From the NCBI GenBank assembly GCA_020350865.1, contig CP070726.1, forward strand, positions 2,173,248 to 2,183,176: a DNA stretch of 9,929 nucleotides, in the 5' to 3' direction. Each line of letters opens with the position of its first letter. Position 1 is the first letter of the stretch. The stretch comes from Thermoplasmata archaeon. Lineage in GTDB: Archaea; Thermoplasmatota; Thermoplasmata; GCA-020350865. The translations under genes and the position numbers were made by a program. The notes under the pieces are model-generated. The model ran no database searches, had not been told where the DNA came from, and worked only from the letters and a program-made list of their open reading frames with translations. Of the stretch, positions 1 to 5,784 are shown one piece after another.

Positions 1-1200
1 CTGGAAGGACAGATAGAGCTCGGTGAGGCTGATGAGTACGGCGGCAGCATGTACGGAGAGGTGGACGAGGAGGGTATAGTGCTGGATTTGGGCTCTTATC
101 TCCCTGAGGTTGATGTCATCTACGACACCATCGAGGAGGCCCTGCCAAAGAAAACATTGGTTGTTATCGACAGCATCAATGCACTGAGCGAGAGGTACGG
201 TATTCCCGCTCCAAAACTCATCAACACCTTTCAAAAGGATCTGGTGGAAAACACCACGTCGAATGTTGTTTATATTCTGGAAAGTTCCAAGGAAACGGCC
301 CTTGATTACCTCGGGGACGGCGTGATATCCCTCTTCCATAGCAGCGATAGGAACGGAAGGAGGATCAGGATGATGGATATCCAAAAGCTGAGAGGCTGCA
401 GGATCACCCATTCAAAGTACCTTTACACCCTGTGGGGAGGAAGGTTGAAAGTGTTCTGGGCACAGCGGATCAATGGCTCCGGGCCCATAAACACCTGGAC
501 CCGTGTACCCGATAAGGACCAATTCATGGTGTCTTCAGGCTGCCAGGAGCTGGACGAGCTGCTGGGAGGGGGTCTGAGGAGAGGCAGCATAAACATGATA
601 GAGATCGGTGATAACATTCAATCACAGCACACCGATATATTCGAGTACTCACTGGTCAGCAACTTCGCCTCTCTGAATCGCGGCGTGGTTTGGATCCCTT
701 CAAAAAAGGCCACAAGCAAGACGGTTCAGGAGGCCTTATCCCCGTATCTCAAGGGTCATGCCCTTGAGGACAATGTGCGGGTTTATGAGAAGTACGGGGA
801 ACAGGGGGCCGAGGGTCTCTATCACAGCATAGAAGGTGTGGATGTCGGCCAGGAGCTGGAATGGAGGACAGCCAAGTACGAGCTCTCGAAATCCGAGTCA
901 CCGGTGCTACTGCTGGTAGGTTTTGATACAATGGAAGCCCTTTATCGCTCAAGTAATGTGGTGGAGGATCTATCTGATGTTCTGACCTTCATAAGGAGTA
1001 TGGGGGACATCTTCGTGGGCATTACCACCCCCTCCACAAGATCGACTCAGAGACTGGCGGATCTGACACAGACGCATATCAAGCTGGAGAACATTGGAGG
1101 CACGTCCGTGGTCTACTGTGAAAAGCCACATACGGAGCTTTACTCCCTGGAAATCAACCAGGACGGTTATCCAAGGGCAAGCCTGTCACCCATCGTGTGA
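1..1200 (+). CDS. KaiC/RAD55-like RecA-fold protein, two domains, 5' partial
   Basis: The frame is open from base 1, so the gene begins upstream; 399 codons are visible. Numbering from base 1, the end of a first RecA-like domain is present: a Walker B strand (TLVVIDS, Asp57) and a KaiC-like C-terminal pattern of beta strands with basic residues (around 98-145, including KLRG). A second KaiC-type domain starts near residue 176 with the family signature SGCQELDELLGGGLRRGS. Where a Walker A loop should follow, the sequence is GDNIQSQHTD (203-212), lacking the Gly-Lys-Thr/Ser, so this domain probably does not hydrolyse ATP. A Walker B-like strand with Asp309 survives. Proteins of this superfamily include KaiC, GvpD and RadA-related ATPases; the specific role is not recognisable. 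It ends 76 bases before ksgA, which has its own promoter-like box, so the two need not be co-transcribed. The family call is firm, the function is not. Confidence 0.85.
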   Translation: MEGQIELGEADEYGGSMYGEVDEEGIVLDLGSYLPEVDVIYDTIEEALPKKTLVVIDSINALSERYGIPAPKLINTFQKDLVENTTSNVVYILESSKETALDYLGDGVISLFHSSDRNGRRIRMMDIQKLRGCRITHSKYLYTLWGGRLKVFWAQRINGSGPINTWTRVPDKDQFMVSSGCQELDELLGGGLRRGSINMIEIGDNIQSQHTDIFEYSLVSNFASLNRGVVWIPSKKATSKTVQEALSPYLKGHALEDNVRVYEKYGEQGAEGLYHSIEGVDVGQELEWRTAKYELSKSESPVLLLVGFDTMEALYRSSNVVEDLSDVLTFIRSMGDIFVGITTPSTRSTQRLADLTQTHIKLENIGGTSVVYCEKPHTELYSLEINQDGYPRASLSPIV

Positions 1201-1215
1201 GCATAGAAACCTAGT

Positions 1216-1245
1216 AAGTGCTGAGGGAGGGCACTTGATTTTATT
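1216..1245 (+). terminator. Possible terminator hairpin after the KaiC-like gene
   Basis: A perfect 6-bp inverted repeat, AAGTGC (1216-1221) and GCACTT (1231-1236), encloses a 9-base loop and is followed by GATTTTATTT. It sits 15 bases after the stop codon of the KaiC-like gene. The T-rich tail overlaps the presumed ksgA TATA box, so the same bases may serve both purposes. The stem is short and the call is tentative. Confidence 0.35.
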
Positions 1246-1247
1246 TA
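1239..1247 (+). promoter_or_regulatory. TATA-like box for ksgA
   Basis: TTTTATTTA is centred near 1243. With the usual archaeal TATA-to-start distance of about 25-27 bases, transcription would begin near 1268-1271. That gives a very short leader before ATG 1277, or about 28 bases before ATG 1298. No Shine-Dalgarno sequence precedes either ATG, which suits a short-leader transcript. Confidence 0.45.
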
Positions 1248-1276
1248 ATGCACCGAAAGTCTGAAATCTGTACAAA

Positions 1277-2131
1277 ATGATGCTGCGCCGGTGCCCCATG
1301 GACAACGATGGAAAGGTGAATGGATTCAAACCCGATGTGCGCAAGGGCCAGTACATACTCAGAGACAAGAAAGTGATCAATCGGCAAATCGATTATGCCG
1401 AAATCACAAAGGCAGACACCGTCCTCGAGATAGGCCCCGGTTTTGGAGCGCTGACCCTGCCCATGGCTGAGAGGGCGGGGAAGCTGATTGCCATTGAAAT
1501 GGATTCCAAGCTCTGCTCCTATCTTAACAGGCATGTGCCTACCAACGTGGAGCTCATCTGCGCCGATGTCATGAAATATGAGCTTCCGCCTTTCGATGTG
1601 GTTGTCTCGAACCTGCCTTACCAGATTTCATCACCCGTGACATTCAAGCTGCTTTCCTGTGAATTTAAGAGGGGCATTCTGATGTACCAGCGGGAGTTTG
1701 CCCAGAGGATGGCGGCAAAAGCCGGGGAATCCAGCTATTCGAGGCTTTCGATCAACGTGTATTACAGGGCAGATTGCCGGATAATGGAATATGTGCCTAA
1801 AACCGCATTTTTTCCCGTGCCTGAAGTGGACAGTGCCATAATCCAGCTCACACCCAGAAGCCCTCCGTTCAAGGTGAAAAGTGAGGAACTGTATTTCGCA
1901 CTTGTGGAGGGTTTATTCTCGCAGAGAAGAAAGAAGATAAGAAACTCAGTTTACGGATTTGTTGCGAAGAGCATGGAGAGAAAAGGGACGATTTCCAAAT
2001 CGAGAATCAAGGAAACAATGGAGGATATGCCCTTCAAGGAGGAGCGGGTTGAGCAATTAACCCCAGAAGATATCGGCAAGCTCTCCGACTGGCTCTGCGA
2101 TTCTGCGATGAGTGATATAACGTCAAATTGA
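1277..2131 (+). CDS. ksgA: 16S rRNA dimethyladenosine methyltransferase KsgA/RsmA
   Basis: KsgA/RsmA (Dim1 family) uses S-adenosylmethionine to dimethylate two adjacent adenines in the terminal helix of 16S rRNA, a late step in small-subunit maturation in the cytoplasm. Visible hallmarks, numbered from ATG 1277: RKGQYILRD (the LGQNFL-type N-terminal motif), SAM-binding motif I EIGPGFG (51-57), acidic IEMD after strand 2, catalytic motif IV NLPY (112-115), the FFPVPEVDS segment, and the basic SQRRKKIRNS segment of the C-terminal helical domain. At 284 residues the length is normal. ATG 1298 would give 277 residues and places the start closer to the first conserved motif, as is usual in the family, so it is a fair alternative. 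Neither start has a Shine-Dalgarno sequence. The gene appears intact. It converges on the - strand regulator gene ending at 2172. Confidence 0.97.
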   Translation: MMLRRCPMDNDGKVNGFKPDVRKGQYILRDKKVINRQIDYAEITKADTVLEIGPGFGALTLPMAERAGKLIAIEMDSKLCSYLNRHVPTNVELICADVMKYELPPFDVVVSNLPYQISSPVTFKLLSCEFKRGILMYQREFAQRMAAKAGESSYSRLSINVYYRADCRIMEYVPKTAFFPVPEVDSAIIQLTPRSPPFKVKSEELYFALVEGLFSQRRKKIRNSVYGFVAKSMERKGTISKSRIKETMEDMPFKEERVEQLTPEDIGKLSDWLCDSAMSDITSN

Positions 2132-2171
2132 AAAAAGAAATCTGGATAATAAGAAAAAAAAGAAAAGAGAT
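2132..2171 (-). terminator. T-rich terminator for the - strand regulator operon
   Basis: Read on the - strand, the 40 bases after the stop codon at 2172 contain several T runs, including one of eight T (from the A run at 2153-2160) and one of six. Archaeal termination commonly depends on such T tracts without a hairpin. No equivalent T-rich signal is visible on the + strand for the convergent ksgA. Confidence 0.5.
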
Positions 2172-2543
2172 TTATTTGGCAGTTTCGTCAATTAAGGACC
2201 AACTGCCTCCGAAATCATCCACCGCCCCTGAGGACAATTGTATTCTTGCCCTGAATTTGCCCTTTTCCAGGAAGAAATATGCGTTGATTATCTGAGATTG
2301 GTATAGTTTTATTCTCTTGCCGTTACCGTTGAGCTTTGTTCCCGCACACCTCAAGAATCCGAGGTTCTCAAGCTCGCGCACCTTCCTATAGCATACCGCA
2401 ATAGGGATTCCGTACATTTCGCTGATGCTCTGGACCGATATGGGTTTCTTGTATGTGCTCATCAATATCTTGGACACATACTTATCGCTTATCAAATTCG
2501 TTATCTCAACGGGGTTGTGCGATAGTTCCTCCCCAACTTCCAT
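2172..2543 (-). CDS. Winged helix-turn-helix transcriptional regulator
   Basis: This 123-residue protein has a winged-helix DNA-binding fold of the ArsR/MarR-like type. It shows a helix-turn-helix around residues 35-68 (SVQSISEMYGIPIAVCYRKV, then a helix ending LENLGFLRC) and a wing containing GNGKRIKLY. A beta-rich C-terminal tail of about 40 residues of unknown role follows. No metal-binding cysteine cluster or ligand domain is evident. I chose ATG 2543 over the longer frame to 2690 because AGGAG lies 8 bases upstream (2552-2556) and the longer N-terminus is low in complexity of fold and overlaps the preceding gene. The 66-residue gene ends 35 bases upstream on the same strand, so the two probably form an operon. 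It likely represses or activates nearby genes, possibly its own promoter through the palindrome at 2924-2948. The target is inferred. Confidence 0.8.
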   Translation of the reverse strand: MEVGEELSHNPVEITNLISDKYVSKILMSTYKKPISVQSISEMYGIPIAVCYRKVRELENLGFLRCAGTKLNGNGKRIKLYQSQIINAYFFLEKGKFRARIQLSSGAVDDFGGSWSLIDETAK

Positions 2544-2578
2544 TTTACCAACTCCTATTATTCTTAGGGGGATGGTAT

Positions 2579-2779
2579 TCAGAATGGGTTTTGCTTCCCA
2601 TCCAGAGGGGACAGTCCGCTCCGTTTGGAATCTATTACGCCGGATATATTCCCGTTCTTCAGTGCAATGGCCATGGGTGTCCTGTTCCACTGTTCCATAT
2701 CATCCTTTTCCTCCCTCAACCACCAGAGTCCGTCCTCTCTTTGGAAAATATCGTCTCTCATGCACCATCTCCTCTCCAT
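2579..2779 (-). CDS. Small Trp-rich hypothetical protein, 66 residues
   Basis: I do not recognise this protein. It is charged and has three tryptophans besides W5 or nearby: a GLWWLREEKDD stretch, EQWN, then MAIALKNGNISGVI, which could form a helix plus strand. The start is well supported: ATG 2779 is preceded on the - strand by GGGAGGAG with a 6-base spacer, the best Shine-Dalgarno in this region, and a TAA lies in frame two codons upstream, so it cannot extend. It ends 35 bases before the winged-helix gene, so co-transcription is likely, and a small protein here could act as a cofactor or co-regulator. No signal peptide or membrane segment is present. Two + strand open frames cover the same bases but have no comparable ribosome-binding site. 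Confidence 0.6.
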   Translation of the reverse strand: MERRWCMRDDIFQREDGLWWLREEKDDMEQWNRTPMAIALKNGNISGVIDSKRSGLSPLDGKQNPF

Positions 2780-2894
2780 GTCTTACTCCTCCCTTTTGTG
2801 GTCTTTTTTTGGGTTTTTTTCAGGCACATCATCCGGCGCTCGGGAGTCATTGTGCCCGATGTTCTCCTTGTAATTTTGAGATATGAACTGAGGC

Positions 2895-2902
2895 TATATA
2901 AA
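2895..2902 (-). promoter_or_regulatory. TATA box for the 66-residue/winged-helix operon
   Basis: On the - strand the sequence reads GTTTATATAG, a good archaeal TATA box. The expected transcript start is near 2870, which leaves a leader of about 90 bases before ATG 2779. That leader contains an AAGGAG (about 2864-2869) ahead of a possible 30-codon upstream frame. The perfect palindrome 2924-2948 lies about 22 bases upstream of this box, where an activator or repressor could act. Confidence 0.5.
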
Positions 2903-2923
2903 CATTTCTTAGTTTTTATGTAG

Positions 2924-2948
2924 AATATACAATTATAAATTGTATATT
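2924..2948. repeat. Perfect 25-base palindrome, probable operator
   Basis: The arms AATATACAATT (2924-2934) and AATTGTATATT (2938-2948) match perfectly over 11 bases around a 3-base centre. The element lies between the 3' end of one - strand winged-helix gene (2968) and the TATA box of the next operon (2895-2902). A position just upstream of TATA favours a site for a dimeric winged-helix regulator. Acting as a weak terminator for the upstream gene is the alternative, but no T run follows on the - strand. Confidence 0.6.
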
Positions 2949-2967
2949 ATACAGGTTAGTCCTGCGC

Positions 2968-3303
2968 CTAATATTTTTTCCAAAAATCGCCGATCTTTTC
3001 GAACTCACTTAGGAGATGGTCCATGTTTATCAGATAATATCTTGACTTCTTGTCCTCATAATCCACGGCCACGATACCGATATCCCTAAGATTCTCGATC
3101 CTCTTGCGGGTAGTCCTGTAATTCAGGTTCGTGCCTTCAACTATCTTTGCCAGTGTATGACTGGTCTGAGGATGTAAAAGCAGGAAGTCTATTATGCGTG
3201 CCTCAGGTGTATCCCCAATGATGTCCTTGAACATTTGCTCCCCACAGGCGAAATATTTTCCGAGTTCATAGATGTTTCGGTCCGTGGTGAACCCAAATAA
3301 CAT
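2968..3303 (-). CDS. Winged helix-turn-helix regulator, 111 residues
   Basis: A small archaeal-type winged-helix protein. After a short N-terminal region, residues about 33-95 carry the DNA-binding fold: PEARIIDFLLLHPQ (first helix), LAKIVEGTNLNYRTTRKRIENL (helix-turn-helix with a basic recognition helix), GIVAVDYEDKKSRYYLIN (wing with the common RYYxLN pattern). A final helix ends in FWKKY and may mediate dimerisation. I chose ATG 3303 because GGAG (3313-3316) precedes it by 9 bases; an upstream GTG at 3327 would add 8 residues, and ATG 3234 is a weaker internal option. The gene is divergent from the STAND ATPase gene, and the intergenic space holds a cluster of four related half-sites, so it may regulate itself and the ATPase gene. 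No ligand-sensing domain is present. Confidence 0.8.
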   Translation of the reverse strand: MLFGFTTDRNIYELGKYFACGEQMFKDIIGDTPEARIIDFLLLHPQTSHTLAKIVEGTNLNYRTTRKRIENLRDIGIVAVDYEDKKSRYYLINMDHLLSEFEKIGDFWKKY

Positions 3304-3341
3304 GCATTTGAACTCCAAAAAAAGCACGGGATTTTTATGCT

Positions 3342-3409
3342 TGTTTACTAATTAATTTTGTAAAAAACACAGTAAACATTTTAAACAATGTAATTAATAC
3401 ATTGTTTAA
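3342..3409. promoter_or_regulatory. Divergent promoter with clustered TGTTTA-type operator half-sites
   Basis: Four half-sites related to TGTTTAC/A are visible: TGTTTACT (3342-3349), AGTAAACA (3371-3378), TTAAACA (3381-3387) and TGTTTAA (3403-3409). The first two form a perfect 8-bp inverted repeat with a 21-base spacer. The last two belong to a perfect 12-bp inverted repeat, TTAAACAATGTA (3381-3392) and TACATTGTTTAA (3398-3409), around ATTAA. TATA-like sequences fall inside the region: the centre of the second palindrome suits the + strand ATPase gene (start near 3418), and AATTAATTT near 3350-3358 suits the - strand regulator. A dimeric or tetrameric regulator bound here could block both promoters. 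Confidence 0.6.
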
Positions 3410-3459
3410 CAACCGGTGTGATGCCGGAATTTATTGTAGTTATTACAATGAGGTTTTGC

Positions 3460-4884
3460 ATGCCAAGGAAAGGCGGTCTTAAACCCCTGAGAAAAAAAAA
3501 GGACTCTACAAGTGTCAATTTGGCATACAACATGGGCCATATTCTTTACATGGCCAAACTCGCAGGTATCATTCAGAAGAAGAGCATAATAGAGTCCATG
3601 CCCAAGCATGAGAGGGAAAGGTACGAAATTGCCTTCGACGCCCTGGTTACTGATGGCATACTTATAAAGGTCATAAGGCCGGACAAAAAGACCGGTTTTT
3701 CGATCAACCCGGAACATACGGACGAGGCAAAAGGGCTGATACAACGCTTCATCAAAGGGGTAAGGGAGGAAAAAAGAGGGATACAGCTGTCCAAGAATCC
3801 ATTTTTTCATAGAGGGCCTATAAAGAACATCGAGCACTTCGTAGGGCGCCATGAGATGATTTCCCACATCTTCGACAGACTGAGACATGCTGAGGACTGT
3901 TCCATCATCGGGCCGCGGGCCATCGGAAAAACATCCCTTCTCCACTATATATCCGACCCAGAAGTTGTGAAAAAATACCATTTGGACCCAAACAGATACA
4001 TCTTCATGTACAGCGACCTGGCCAGGTTCGGTGAAAACGCAGAGCCTGGGGATTTCTTCTTCGAGATGTTCGCCAAGGTGGAGTCTGAGATGTCCCATTC
4101 CGGGTTTGTAACCCAGGATGACATCAACAGGATCAACGAGGAGAACGGCAACATAATCAAGAAAATCAACAAATCGCTTTTTGAAATAAACGACCTGGAA
4201 TCCCTCATCGCTGCCTTATCGAACAGGGACTTTCGGCTGGTGTACATGTTCGACGAGTTCGAATATGTGGCCAACAATCCCAGATTCGACGTGAGTTTCT
4301 ACGGACAGCTTCGCGCCATATCGGGTAATCCCTCGTATGATGTGGCCCTGATTACCGCCTCGAAAAAAAGTATTTACGACCTTACCTTCGACGAGGAGGT
4401 GAAAACATCGCCGTTCTTCAGGTACTTCGAGGATTTCAAACTGGGGCCCATCACCGCCGAGGACATGGAAGGGTTCTACGAGCTCTCCGCTCAGAACGGA
4501 ATCGTGTTTTCCCCCCAGGTGAAGAAGTTGATAGTGACATGGAGCGGCAGGCATCCCTTCCTTGCCCAGCTCGCCTGTGATTATTTCTTTGACTTGGCGG
4601 TCAGCGGTAAAAAATTGAATCCTGGAGAGGAGGACCGCCACCTTGACATGTTTCTAAAGCAGCACAGAAAGCATTTCTCCTATTTCTGGAAGCAAATGGA
4701 TGAAAAACAGCAGAAGTGCTTCATGAAACTGGCAGCAAAAAAATCGCTTTCTGCGGATTGCAAGAAGATAATCGATGACTTGGAGGAGGACTACCTCGTA
4801 ATAAAGAAGGGGGAGCAATACACCATCTTCTCCTGTGCCTTGGAGAGATTTGTACTGGATATACCCCAACAAAAATCAAATTAA
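3460..4884 (+). CDS. STAND/AAA-type ATPase with flanking winged-helix regions
   Basis: A 474-residue P-loop ATPase of the STAND-like archaeal type. Numbering from ATG 3460: a basic N-terminus and a probable winged-helix (about 20-90) come first, then the linker NPFFHRGPI (113-121), FVGRHE (127-132), Walker A GPRAIGKTS (151-159), Walker B VYMFDEFE (261-268), a sensor-like ITASKKS, the FKLGPIT segment, and GRHPFLAQLAC (363 onward), the lid motif typical of the family. A winged-helix-like C-terminus (about 405-470) follows. Such proteins act as nucleotide-controlled switches in signalling or defence; the target is unknown, and no nuclease, TIR or protease effector is visible. I chose ATG 3460 because GAGG precedes it by 6 bases; GTG 3418, ATG 3421 and ATG 3448 lie in frame upstream without a Shine-Dalgarno. 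The ATPase core resembles that of the giant protein starting at 6538. Divergent from a winged-helix regulator. Confidence 0.92.
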   Translation: MPRKGGLKPLRKKKDSTSVNLAYNMGHILYMAKLAGIIQKKSIIESMPKHERERYEIAFDALVTDGILIKVIRPDKKTGFSINPEHTDEAKGLIQRFIKGVREEKRGIQLSKNPFFHRGPIKNIEHFVGRHEMISHIFDRLRHAEDCSIIGPRAIGKTSLLHYISDPEVVKKYHLDPNRYIFMYSDLARFGENAEPGDFFFEMFAKVESEMSHSGFVTQDDINRINEENGNIIKKINKSLFEINDLESLIAALSNRDFRLVYMFDEFEYVANNPRFDVSFYGQLRAISGNPSYDVALITASKKSIYDLTFDEEVKTSPFFRYFEDFKLGPITAEDMEGFYELSAQNGIVFSPQVKKLIVTWSGRHPFLAQLACDYFFDLAVSGKKLNPGEEDRHLDMFLKQHRKHFSYFWKQMDEKQQKCFMKLAAKKSLSADCKKIIDDLEEDYLVIKKGEQYTIFSCALERFVLDIPQQKSN

Positions 4885-4936
4885 ATTGTGAAAGGAAAGA
4901 CCCATGCAATCAATCTGATTCAAGCTTTCGCGGAAA

Positions 4937-4945
4937 AAATATAAA
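4937..4945 (+). promoter_or_regulatory. TATA box for the 5' end of the beta-rich protein gene
   Basis: AAATATAAA, preceded by more A and followed by CC, is the clearest TATA box on the + strand between 4885 and 5089. It predicts transcription starting near 4966-4970, about 15-20 bases ahead of ATG 4985. This argues that translation begins near 4985 rather than at TTG 5089. Confidence 0.5.
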
Positions 4946-4984
4946 CCTGGATTTCCTATACTCGACACATCCTAAGGAAGATTG

Positions 4985-5104
4985 ATGACGCTATCTGCGC
5001 CTCAGTCAATGATTACAAGCCATATGGGGGATCTGTCACGGCTGACAAAAAAGAAAAGGAGGAGACAATTGCCGAGCCCCTGGGACCATTGGACGATCTG
5101 ATTC
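4985..5104 (+). other. Short ATG-started frame meeting the next gene at A AAA AAG
   Basis: ATG 4985 opens a 39-codon frame (begins MTLSAPQSM, ends at TGA 5102-5104) one frame away from the 5089-5682 gene. It sits at the expected distance from the TATA box and has a weak AAGGA 6 bases upstream. In its frame, codons ACA AAA AAG (5045-5053) contain A AAA AAG, the canonical -1 slippery heptamer. A -1 slip there would join it in frame to KEKEETIAEPLG and the downstream gene. An indel in the six-A run, present in the organism or introduced by sequencing, would have the same effect. The downstream frame is itself open back to 4945 but has no ATG or GTG. Confidence 0.35.
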
Positions 5105-5682
5105 TGGAGCATTGGCTATCTGAGGTGGTAATTGACGAGGAAAACAACGGACACATCATCCAGGCCATGAAGGGAAGGGTCAAATACGGAAGACTGCGGG
5201 AGAAACTGATGTCACTTTTTTCTGATAAACCCACGGTAATCGAGGAGATGGGCCTGGTTATCAAGGATTTGAACACTGGTGATGAGATCGTTCCCGAGGT
5301 CCTAATCGACGATCCCAAGTACAAATGGATCAAAATCCCCTTCAAATATCCCATAGAAAAGGGGGAAGAATTCGGATTCGAGGCACGATACGTCCAGCCC
5401 AAAACCTACAAGGCGGTGGGAGAGGACTACTACAGTTATACAAGCAGACATGATTTCGGGGACATCCTCATGAAGATCAAGTTCCCCGAATATGTGAGAA
5501 TAATCGATGTTGAGGGCTCGAACATCAGGACCTCCGGGGGTATCATCCTTGATTTACAGGAGGATATCAAGCCGAAAATTACCACGGAGGAGGAGAAACC
5601 CTGCATCGTTTGGGCAATAAAACATGGAAAGATAGGCTATACGTACACCCTCCGGTGGAAAACCCAGAGGAAAATGGACTAG
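5089..5682 (+). CDS. Unrecognised beta-rich protein, start uncertain
   Basis: I do not recognise the family. From TTG 5089 the protein has 197 residues. The N-terminal part is helical and charged (EHWLSEVVIDEENNGHIIQAMKGRVKYGRLREKL). The rest is rich in alternating hydrophobic strands: FGFEARYVQP, DILMKIKFPEYVRIIDVEG, GGIILDL, then KPCIVWAIKHGKIGYTYTLRW, suggesting one or two beta-sandwich domains. There is no signal peptide, membrane segment or catalytic motif I can name. TTG 5089 has no ribosome-binding site. A strong AAGGAGGAG (5056-5064) lies 26 bases upstream and would suit only an in-frame ATT at 5068, an exceptional start codon. The other option is ATG 4985 joined by a frameshift. The gene lies between the two STAND ATPase genes and has its own TATA box, so it may be transcribed separately. 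A hairpin and T run follow. Confidence 0.75.
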   Translation: MDDLILEHWLSEVVIDEENNGHIIQAMKGRVKYGRLREKLMSLFSDKPTVIEEMGLVIKDLNTGDEIVPEVLIDDPKYKWIKIPFKYPIEKGEEFGFEARYVQPKTYKAVGEDYYSYTSRHDFGDILMKIKFPEYVRIIDVEGSNIRTSGGIILDLQEDIKPKITTEEEKPCIVWAIKHGKIGYTYTLRWKTQRKMD

Positions 5683-5692
5683 ACTGGCCGCT

Positions 5693-5774
5693 TTCCGTGC
5701 TTCTGTTCAGTCACGGAATACATGATTCTTGCCCGTCCTGACCGTGCCAATGAACGTGCTGTATAGTGTTTTTT
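5693..5774 (+). terminator. Hairpin and T7 tract after the beta-rich protein gene
   Basis: TTCCGTG (5693-5699) and CACGGAA (5712-5718) form a perfect 7-bp stem with a 12-base loop, 10 bases after the stop codon. A run of seven T follows at about 5769-5775. Either or both could end the + strand transcript before it enters the convergent small-protein gene that finishes at 5785. Confidence 0.4.
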
Positions 5775-5784
5775 TGGGCCTGAT

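Noticed and set aside
2544..2690. N-terminal extension of the 2172-2543 regulator to a start at 2690
   Set aside because: The extra 49 residues overlap the 66-residue gene and look like out-of-frame sequence, while ATG 2543 has AGGAG at 8 bases.
2758..2850. A 30-codon - strand upstream frame (ATG 2850, basic peptide) in the leader of the small regulator operon
   Set aside because: AAGGAG lies 12-13 bases away, which is long, and the frame overlaps the 66-residue gene start. It could be a leader peptide, but nothing else supports it.
2425..2923. Two overlapping + strand open frames of about 150 codons (2425-2886 and 2453-2923)
   Set aside because: They lie antisense to the winged-helix gene and the 66-residue gene, have no ribosome-binding site, and translate to Ser/Pro/Leu-rich sequence with no recognisable domain.
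3342..3409. Replication origin or mobile-element end
   Set aside because: The inverted repeats lie in a compact divergent promoter; there is no transposase, no direct target duplication and no Cdc6/Orc-type partner that I can assign, so an operator is simpler.
3406..4098. A 230-codon - strand frame opposite the STAND ATPase gene
   Set aside because: It is antisense to a gene with clear Walker motifs and shows no domain of its own.
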